Below are positions 1 through 5,000 of a stretch of 8,346 nt of DNA, one piece after another (positions within the stretch are counted from its first letter, which is position 1; each line of letters starts with the position of its first letter). The position numbers and the translations under genes are program-made. The notes beneath the pieces are model-generated. The model ran no database searches and had not been told where the DNA came from. It was given only the letters and a program-made list of their open reading frames with translations. Origin of the DNA: Desulfobacterales bacterium (lineage in GTDB: Bacteria > Desulfobacterota > DSM-4660 > Desulfatiglandales > Desulfatiglandaceae); assembly GCA_022013615.1 (NCBI GenBank), contig JAKLQB010000856.1, forward strand, positions 1-8,346, in the 5' to 3' direction.

Positions 1-31
1 GGCGGGATTAACCACTTGGCTACTTAATTGA

Positions 32-83
32 TCCCCGGTAGCTCAGTTGGTAGAGTCCCGCCACGGCGGGATTAACCACTTGG
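32..83 (+). pseudogene. tRNA-Asn remnant interrupted by a palindrome
   Basis: The first 24 bases (32-55) are identical to the 5' end of the intact tRNA-Asn at 96. The 5' side of the anticodon arm and the anticodon itself are then replaced by TCCCGCCACGGCGGGA (56-71), after which TTAACCACTTGG of the anticodon 3' side resumes (72-83). The T arm and acceptor 3' strand are absent and the next tRNA leader follows. It cannot fold as a tRNA and has no anticodon, so it should be non-functional. Confidence 0.85.
56..71 (+). repeat. GC-rich palindromic element, copy 1
   Basis: TCCCGCCACGGCGGGA has a 7-bp stem with a two-base centre. It sits exactly where the anticodon stem 5' strand should be in the tRNA-Asn remnant. 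The right arm of a further copy (GGCGGGA) opens the window at 1-7. Confidence 0.8.
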
Positions 84-95
84 CTACTTAATTGA

Positions 96-171
96 TCCCC
101 GGTAGCTCAGTTGGTAGAGCGGGTGGCTGTTAACCACTTGGTCGGCAGTTCGAGTCTGTCCCGGGGAGCCA
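96..171 (+). tRNA. tRNA-Asn (anticodon GTT), intact, CCA encoded
   Basis: The 76-base sequence folds as a complete cloverleaf. The acceptor stem pairs TCCCCGG with CCGGGGA, the D stem GCTC with GAGC, the anticodon stem GGTGG with CCACT around loop CTGTTAA, and the T stem GGCAG with CTGTC around loop TTCGAGT. The anticodon GTT is at 129-131 and reads asparagine codons. The discriminator is G and CCA is encoded at 169-171. It is followed within about 10 bases by a terminator hairpin. The bases upstream belong to the 64-bp repeat, so its own promoter is not visible in the window and may lie to the left. It is the only intact copy among several broken derivatives and is probably the functional gene at this locus. 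Confidence 0.96.
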
Positions 172-181
172 CTGAAAACCA

Positions 182-209
182 GGCCCAATCCAAAAGGATT
201 GGGCCTTTT
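182..209 (+). terminator. Rho-independent terminator after tRNA-Asn
   Basis: A perfect 10-bp stem, GGCCCAATCC (182-191) and GGATTGGGCC (196-205), closes an AAAA loop and is followed by TTTT. It lies about 10 bases after the tRNA CCA and only a few bases before the first GIY-YIG frame. Its GCCCAATC core resembles the terminator at 585-610, which suggests the two modules share an origin. Confidence 0.85.
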
Positions 210-214
210 ACTAT

Positions 215-532
215 ATGGACTATTGGCGGCTCACCTTGGCTTTCTGGGTATATATCATCCAAAGCGAAAGTAGTGGTAGGTACTACTGTGGCCACAGCAG
301 CGACCCAAATCGCCGCCTCCGCCAACATAACGACCCTGAATACCGCTTGTCAAAAACCACCAAACGTTTTGAAGGACCTTGGAAGCTCATTTGGTCTCAA
401 GATTGCCAAACCCGCGGCGAGGCCATGAAATTAGAAAAGACCATCAAAAAACGGGGAATCGGTCGTAGAGTCGCTCAGCCGGCCGAAGGTGCCGCGGGAG
501 GCGGTATAGAGTCCCGCTGCAAGCTGGATTAA
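215..532 (+). CDS. GIY-YIG nuclease family protein (tRNA-associated copy 1)
   Basis: This 105-residue single-domain protein belongs to the small GIY-YIG (UPF0213/YhbQ-like) family of presumed metal-dependent DNA endonucleases. The first motif is WVYI (11-14), the second RYYCG (22-26). The catalytic-type arginine lies in NRRLRQHN (about 34) and the catalytic-type glutamate in AMKLEKTIKKRG (about Glu74). The domain ends near residue 85. The last 20 residues (VAQPAEG... to ESRCKLD) are low-complexity and come from reading into the tRNA-Asn remnant, with the stop TAA inside TTAACC. The ATG at 215 lies 5 bases past the terminator T-run with no visible Shine-Dalgarno site, so both the true start and expression are uncertain. 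It shares the stretch RQHNDPEY..SKTTKRF.GPWKL with the copy at 928, so the two are clear paralogues. It may act as a selfish or homing-type nuclease linked to the tRNA, but that is inference. Confidence 0.8.
   Translation: MDYWRLTLAFWVYIIQSESSGRYYCGHSSDPNRRLRQHNDPEYRLSKTTKRFEGPWKLIWSQDCQTRGEAMKLEKTIKKRGIGRRVAQPAEGAAGGGIESRCKLD
512..528 (+). repeat. GC-rich palindromic element, copy 2 (anticodon position, decayed)
   Basis: TCCCGCTGCAAGCTGGA pairs TCCCGCT with AGCTGGA with one mismatch. It occupies the same place in the tRNA as copy 1. It also encodes the end (ESRCKLD) of the upstream GIY-YIG frame. Confidence 0.7.
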
Positions 533-544
533 CCACTTGGTCGG

Positions 545-561
545 TCCCGCTTGCAGCGGGA
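545..561 (+). repeat. GC-rich palindromic element, copy 3 (T-arm position)
   Basis: TCCCGCTTGCAGCGGGA has a perfect 7-bp stem and a three-base loop. It replaces the T arm of the tRNA-Asn remnant between GGTCGG and TCCCGGGGAGCCA. Confidence 0.8.
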
Positions 562-584
562 TCCCGGGGAGCCAGATAATACAA

Positions 585-610
585 GCCCAATCAACGTGAT
601 TGGGCTTTTT
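585..610 (+). terminator. Rho-independent terminator after tRNA remnant
   Basis: A 9-bp perfect stem, GCCCAATCA (585-593) and TGATTGGGC (597-605), has a three-base loop and a run of five T. An A-rich 5' flank adds A-T pairs with the T-run. It sits about 10 bases after the remnant CCA, as at the intact tRNA, and its core resembles the terminator at 182-209. Confidence 0.85.
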
Positions 611-627
611 CATTATATGAGTTTCCA

Positions 628-828
628 ATGTGGCATGTATATATTTGTGACAGAAAAGGTCAACTCTACACTGGTATAACAACTGACCTGGGACACCGAG
701 TGAAACAGCATCAGGCGATTCTGCTTTATTCCGAATTACACGAAGATAAGCATGAGGCAGCCAAAAGGGAGCGTCAAATTTAAGGGTGGCGCCGGGAAAA
801 GAAACTATCTCTGATTAAGATAAGGTAA
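628..828 (+). pseudogene. Decayed GIY-YIG nuclease gene (copy 2)
   Basis: Reading from ATG at 628 gives MWHVYICDRKGQLYTGITTD, then LGHRVKQHQA, ILLYSE and KHEAAKRERQI. A TAA follows at 781-783, after which the same frame continues as GWRREKKLSLIKIR and stops at 826-828. The GIY (VYI), YIG (YTG), arginine and AAKRERQIKGW-like glutamate motifs of the UPF0213/YhbQ family are all recognisable. However, roughly 20-25 residues that normally lie between the QH motif and the LVYSE motif are missing, and the stop breaks the C-terminal helix. It is therefore a pseudogene of a different subfamily from copies 1 and 3. Like them, it starts just after a tRNA-linked terminator. Confidence 0.75.
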
Positions 829-844
829 TTAGGTCCATGGGTGA

Positions 845-868
845 GCTTGCCCTGAGCGGAGCCGAAGG
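845..868 (+). repeat. Possible second short repeat element at the tRNA stub
   Basis: The stretch containing CCCTGAGCGGAGCCGAAGGG has CCCT/AGGG ends and a GC-rich centre. It abuts the tRNA 3' stub at the place where other remnants carry the TCCCGC palindrome. Similar CCCTGAGC...GAAGGG strings are familiar as dispersed intergenic repeats in several bacterial groups, but only one copy is visible here. Confidence 0.35.
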
Positions 869-888
869 GAGTCTGTCCCGGGGAGCCA
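869..888 (+). pseudogene. tRNA-Asn 3' stub
   Basis: GAGTCTGTCCCGGGGAGCCA is identical to the last 20 bases of the intact tRNA-Asn (152-171), covering the T-arm 3' side, acceptor strand, discriminator and CCA. Nothing of the 5' half, D arm or anticodon arm is recognisable upstream. A terminator and a GIY-YIG gene follow, as in the other modules. Confidence 0.8.
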
Positions 889-899
889 GAGATTTCATG

Positions 900-924
900 G
901 GCAGCCGCGAGGCTGCCTTTTTTT
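900..924 (+). terminator. Rho-independent terminator after tRNA stub
   Basis: A 7-bp perfect stem, GGCAGCC (900-906) and GGCTGCC (911-917), has loop GCGA and a run of seven T. It ends three bases before the start codon of the GIY-YIG gene at 928. Confidence 0.88.
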
Positions 925-927
925 ACA

Positions 928-1212
928 ATGTATTTCACCTATATCCTGCAATCGGAGTCCACAGGCCGATACTATATTGGATCGACTGACGACCTGCTTC
1001 GCCGCATCAGGCAGCATAATGATCCTGAATACAGCGGTTCCAAAACTACAAAACGCTTTCGGGGTCCCTGGAAATTGGTCTATTCGGACAGGTTCGACAC
1101 TCGATCAAAAGCCATGAGTCGAGAGAAACAGCTGAAATCCTGGAAAAACAGAAAAGCGATCCAGCATTTGATTGAAGCCCAGTTGGTAGAGTCCCGCTGC
1201 AAGAGGGATTAA
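928..1212 (+). CDS. GIY-YIG nuclease family protein (tRNA-associated copy 3)
   Basis: This 94-residue protein is the best-preserved nuclease of the array. It begins MYFTYILQSES, the usual start for this family, with the GIY motif at TYI (4-6) and YIG at RYYIG (14-18). The arginine motif is LLRRIRQHN (about Arg26), followed by SKTTKRFRGPWKLVYS. The glutamate motif is AMSREKQLKSWKNR (about Glu66). All expected catalytic-type residues are present, so it could be active. From about residue 83 the frame reads through tRNA D-arm sequence and a palindrome, giving AQLVESRCKRD, with the stop inside TTAACC. The ATG directly follows a terminator T-run, with no room for a promoter and no clear ribosome site. 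It would need terminator read-through or a nearby unseen start. It is paralogous to the protein at 215-532. Confidence 0.85.
   Translation: MYFTYILQSESTGRYYIGSTDDLLRRIRQHNDPEYSGSKTTKRFRGPWKLVYSDRFDTRSKAMSREKQLKSWKNRKAIQHLIEAQLVESRCKRD
1192..1208 (+). repeat. GC-rich palindromic element, copy 4 (anticodon position)
   Basis: TCCCGCTGCAAGAGGGA pairs with one mismatch. It occupies the same tRNA position as copies 1 and 2, and encodes the ESRCKRD end of the GIY-YIG protein. Confidence 0.7.
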
Positions 1213-1224
1213 CCACTTGGTCGG

Positions 1225-1241
1225 CCCCGCTTTCAGCGGGA
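1225..1241 (+). repeat. GC-rich palindromic element, copy 5 (T-arm position)
   Basis: CCCCGCTTTCAGCGGGA pairs in six of seven positions around loop TTC. It occupies the same tRNA position as copy 3, between GGTCGG and TCCCGGGGAGCCA. Confidence 0.75.
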
Positions 1242-1268
1242 TCCCGGGGAGCCAAAATGCATTTAAAG

Positions 1269-1304
1269 ATAGGGGTTTAGGCGAATCTAAGCCCCTATTT
1301 TTTT
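1269..1304 (+). terminator. Rho-independent terminator closing the tRNA array
   Basis: ATAGGGGTTTA (1269-1279) pairs with TAAGCCCCTAT (1288-1298) over 11 positions with one T-G wobble, followed by seven T. It lies 15 bases after the last tRNA remnant. The stop codon of the minus-strand recombinase remnant falls inside it. Confidence 0.88.
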
Positions 1305-1640
1305 CTCTTGATTCTCTCGGGAGCACTATAGGAGCAATTCTCATGCTCCAAGAACCTATCCAACTTGTCCATGGCATCCTTTTCGTCATCTTTTTCAACG
1401 GCGTTATAACGCAAGGACATCGCCATGGTATTGTGGCCAGTCAGTTTCATAATAACTGACCTTTCCGCTCTTGCCCTTCTTGAGGTTCGTATTGAAGGTA
1501 TGCCGCAAATCATGAAAACAAAGATTTTTGATTCCGGCCTTTAGACCAAGCCGATATTTCCATTACCGATCCTGTATTTATCGACTACCCTGCCTTTCAC
1601 ATATTCCTGCCGCAACAAATCCAAAAGAGACATGATCTCG
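1295..1640 (-). pseudogene. Frameshifted C-terminal remnant of a tyrosine recombinase (phage-type integrase)
   Basis: On the minus strand one frame encodes KAGIKNLCFHDLRHTFNTN, with the arginine box HDLRH at 1500-1514. A second frame takes over near 1457-1478 and continues RSVIMKLTGHNTMAMSLRYN, then a charged tail ending KLDRFLE. The Arg box, LTGH histidine and SLRY tyrosine (1406-1408) of the catalytic domain are all present but split by a frameshift. Upstream, a third frame shows SLLDLLRQEYVKGR, which may be more of the catalytic domain, then a stop. The N-terminal half of a normal roughly 350-400 residue integrase is absent. It points towards the tRNA-Asn remnants, and tRNA 3' ends are the usual targets of such enzymes. 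It is surely inactive. The upstream limit is uncertain. Confidence 0.75.
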
Positions 1641-2062
1641 CCCATCGGGAATAATGCTTTCAAATATATTAAGTTTTCCGTTCGTTAGGGGCGCTGTCCT
1701 TCTTTTCCAATGATATGTGGAAAAGAAGCCCTCAAAGAGGGGATTGTGGGGGTTGGAAAATGGAATGCCAAACAATGTTTATAATTGAAGAAACCGTGGA
1801 AGAAAGATTTAGCGATAATGATGTTGATACTTGGGGCTCATCTGATCACTAGAACATTAAGCTTCATCAATCTGATCCGATACTTTATAGAAAATCAAAT
1901 CAAAGGTAAAACGTTTGCCGGTAGCAACACCCTATTCAATTCTGAAAACAAGGGAAGCATACTAAAAGCAGATTTACCTTTGACATTAAGGCACTCATTC
2001 CATATCTATTACCTTCATACTTAATCATGGAAATAGCTCAAATATGTGACCTATAAAGTAGG
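1641..2062. other. Region without a convincing gene upstream of the helicase
   Basis: I see no recognisable protein here on either strand. A 79-codon plus-strand frame from a TTG at 1785 has no ribosome site and no family resemblance. The left part may be further decayed recombinase sequence. A perfect -35 box, TTGACA, lies at 1980-1985, with only weak -10 candidates (TATCTA at 2003 or TCTATT at 2005), so it is a possible promoter for the downstream gene. No terminator or tRNA is visible. Confidence 0.5.
1980..2010 (+). promoter_or_regulatory. Possible sigma-70 promoter of the helicase gene
   Basis: A perfect TTGACA at 1980-1985 is followed 17-19 bases later by TATCTA or TCTATT, which match the -10 consensus in only 3-4 of 6 positions. 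It lies about 55-65 bases before the proposed start codons in A+T-rich DNA. Confidence 0.3.
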
Positions 2063-5000
2063 ATGATAAAGACTTCGATGGATAAAAATAAATTTACGAT
2101 ACTTTTAAATGACACCCTAAAAGGGCATATGGTCACCCTCAACAAAAGAGAGAAAAGGCGTCTTAGGGAGAAATTTGAGTTTCTGGAGGCCGGGATATGG
2201 GATTCTGGAGTGAGAGTTAAAAAGTTAAGGGGTGCATCAGGAAAAGTGATTTTTGAAGCACGCCTTTCAAAAGCAGACAGAATTTTATTTACTCTTGGAA
2301 AACATAAAGCAGGAATAGCCATATATATATGGGGTATTGTTAAGCATGACGATGTGAGTAAGACAGTTCATAAAATATTTCCTGATAATGCACCATTTCT
2401 CAGTTTTGAACCAGAAATTATTGAAGATTATCCGGAAGTTTTGATTGATGAATTTCCGAAAGAATATTTTAGTCAGGAGTCAATTGAGGAAAAATCTCCT
2501 GATGACTACGGTCCACAAAAATGGCTTATCCTGAGTGATGAGGAATGGGAACGGATGTTCCTTTCTCAAAACTCTGACAACTTTGAAATATTTCTGTTCC
2601 TCACTTCTGAACAGGCCAATGTGCTTGAGATAGATCCCCCTCTACTTCTCTCTGGAACAGCCGGTAGCGGGAAAACAACTATTTCTGTATACTATCTTTT
2701 AAGAAAGGATTTTCTAAACAAAAAACGCCTTTTTCTTACATACAACCCATACCTTAAAGAGTTTTCTGAAAGAATTTACTCCGGACTTATTTCTTGCACC
2801 GAACTTGACAGTTCCGGTATAAAACCTGATTTTTACGTGTTTCACGACTTACTTTATGATTTCGCAAAAAGTTCAGGTTTTCGCTACAACAAAAAGAACG
2901 AAGTCGGATTACGGGAATTTCAACACATATTCAGAAATCATAAGTTCCACCAAAAATATGATGCAGAGCTTGTGTGGGAAGAGATCCGTTCTATCATAAA
3001 GGGTGCAAAACCACCGATATCATTAGAAAGATACAGAAAGCTGCACCAAGCTTATATTCAACATGAACTGGGACAAAACGATCTGTTTGAACTAAAGGAT
3101 TATCTTCTCGGGCTTAAAAGACTTGAGGTCATGGATAAAATTGAACGAATTATGGAGAGGAAAACCAGATATTCCCGGTTTGACGACTTTGTTCAGGCGA
3201 TAACCCACGGGAACGATCCTAAAGCAGATGAGCATAAGTATATCCTGGGTGAAGTTCTAAAGATTATTGAAAAAAAAGCAAAAAGCTTTACCGCCCCTCT
3301 TTTGACTTACCAGGAATACTTAAACCTCGGTAAAAAGCGGGCACCAAATTTTCTTTTTGAGAGAAAGGATATTTACAGCATTGCAGAATATTACCAAGAC
3401 AAGCTTGAGGAACAGGGCAAATGGGATGAGATAGACCTCTGCAGGCATGCTATTCATCACTTGGATAAACAGGCAAACGGATTTCGCTATGATCTTGTGG
3501 TCTGTGATGAAGTACAGGACTTTGCAGATATACAGATCTCCCTTATTTTCAGGCTTGCTAAATCCTATAAAGGCATCGTGTTTACAGGTGATCCAAAACA
3601 AATTATCAATCCAAGCGGTTTCCGTTGGGAAGAAGTCAAAAACAAATTCTATGAGCGAGGCGTTGAGGTCCCTGATGTTTATCATTTCAATCTTAACTTT
3701 CGGTGTGTTGGAAATATAGTTAGACTTTCCAACGCCCTCTTGGATCTAAAACAACAACTAATCGGTCTTTCCGGTTCAGAATTAAAAGAAGACTGGAAAT
3801 TCAATGGAAGACCGCCCTTCCTTCTCACAGGTATGAGTGAGAAAGACCTCCTTGACCGACTTCATCTTACAGGGGCAGGCCAGATAATCCTTGTCCGAAA
3901 TAAAAATGATCAGAGAAAACTGAAAAAGGAACTGAATACGGAACTCGTATTTACGATTAACGAGGCAAAGGGCCTAGAGTTTGATACAGTTTTTCTATGG
4001 AAGTTCTCATCAGATAAGAAATCGGCCGCTATCTGGAGACGGATAAAGGACGGAAACCATTTTGACCAGAGACATTATCCACACATAAAACATGAGATAA
4101 ACCTTCTTTTCGTCGCCATTACACGAGCCAGGAACACGCTTATAATCTTTGACTCAACTAATGATGTTTGGGATCTATCGATATTCCATAATCTGTTTTA
4201 CAGAACCGGAGAAAGGGATATCCTCTCAGAGATTTGGCGGCGGGTCTCTACGCCAGAGGAATGGGATAAACAAGGTGATTACTTTTTTAAACGTGAGCAC
4301 TACCCAGCAGCAGTAGAATGCTACAAGAATGCAGGAAACATTACTCGGGCTGAAATTGCAAAGGCCTTTTCTTTTGAAGAAGAAAAGCAGTTCAAAGCGT
4401 CAGCAGAGCTTTACGAGAAACACGGTTACATCCAGGAAGCCGCAGAAGGCTACGAGGAAGCAAGCCTTTTTGTGCATGCGCTCCGCCTTTGGAAGAAACT
4501 GAAAAATAAAAATCGTATAATGATATCTAGAATTAAATTATATGAACAAAATGGAGATTTTAATAAAGCAGCAGAAGAGTGGTCAAAATTAAAAGAATTT
4601 GAAAAGGCCTTCGAAAACTGGAATAAGGCGGGAAATAACCAAAAAATCGCAGAATACTATTTTTCAAAGAAGAGATATAACAAGGCTGCTAAAGCATTTG
4701 AAAAGGCAAGTAACTATGACTCAGCCGCTTTATGTTACAACAAGGCAAGGCAATTTGAGAAGGCCGCGGACCTTTTTTATAGGGCCGGGAATATTCATAA
4801 AGCATTGGTGCTATATAAAAGGCTGAAAATCAAAAGTAAACTTCTTTCGTGTTATATAGAGCTTGAAGACTATTACAATGCCGCTCTTCTCTATGAAAGA
4901 GATAAGGCAATAGATAAAGCAATTGGCTGTTTTAGGGATTTTGCGGAAATACACCAAGAAAACAGAAAAGTTCTTTTAGAAGAAGCAATAAAATACTTCC

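Larger units (their letters stand above)
1..119 (+). repeat. 64-bp period direct repeat made of tRNA-Asn leader and 5' half
   Basis: Bases 1-55 are repeated exactly at 65-119. Each unit carries the right arm of a GC palindrome, the anticodon-arm piece TTAACCACTTGG, a 12-base leader CTACTTAATTGA, and the first 24 bases of tRNA-Asn (32-55 and 96-119). The second copy continues into the intact tRNA, whereas the first runs into a palindrome. The first unit is cut by the window edge, so further copies may lie to the left. The junction of TTAACCACTTGG with the leader occurs in both copies, so it arose once and was then duplicated in tandem. An assembly artefact in a repetitive locus cannot be excluded. 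Confidence 0.9.
512..574 (+). pseudogene. tRNA-Asn remnant with two palindromes
   Basis: TAGAG (507-511) is all that remains of the 5' half. A decayed palindrome follows (512-528), then TTAACCACTTGGTCGG (529-544), identical to the anticodon 3' side and variable region of the intact tRNA. A second palindrome (545-561) replaces the T arm, and TCCCGGGGAGCCA (562-574) keeps the acceptor 3' strand with CCA. Anticodon, D arm and T arm are lost, so this is not a working tRNA. It shares its layout with the remnant at 1177-1254. Confidence 0.85.
1177..1254 (+). pseudogene. tRNA-Asn remnant with two palindromes
   Basis: GCCCAGTTGGTAGAG (1177-1191) matches the D-arm region with one change. A palindrome (1192-1208) stands in for the anticodon 5' side. 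TTAACCACTTGGTCGG (1209-1224) is intact, a second palindrome (1225-1241) replaces the T arm, and TCCCGGGGAGCCA (1242-1254) keeps the acceptor end. The first acceptor strand is lost. The architecture is the same as at 512-574, with more of the 5' half retained. Confidence 0.87.

Noticed and set aside
512..574. tRNA with introns or a split tRNA
   Set aside because: The palindromes replace the anticodon 5' side and the T arm rather than interrupting them, so removing them would not restore a tRNA.
928..1212. GIY-YIG endonuclease encoded in a group I intron
   Set aside because: No intron core or split host gene is visible, and the frame is a free-standing gene after a terminator.
1785..2024. 79-codon plus-strand frame with a hydrophobic start
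   Set aside because: The TTG start lacks a ribosome site, the sequence fits no family, and it lies in decayed intergenic DNA.
2052..2057. TATAAA as the -10 box of the helicase promoter
   Set aside because: No -35 match at a suitable distance, and the start of transcription would fall at or past the first ATG.
3320..3685. 121-codon antisense frame inside the helicase gene
   Set aside because: It is a shadow of the strongly conserved helicase motifs on the other strand, with no independent coding evidence.
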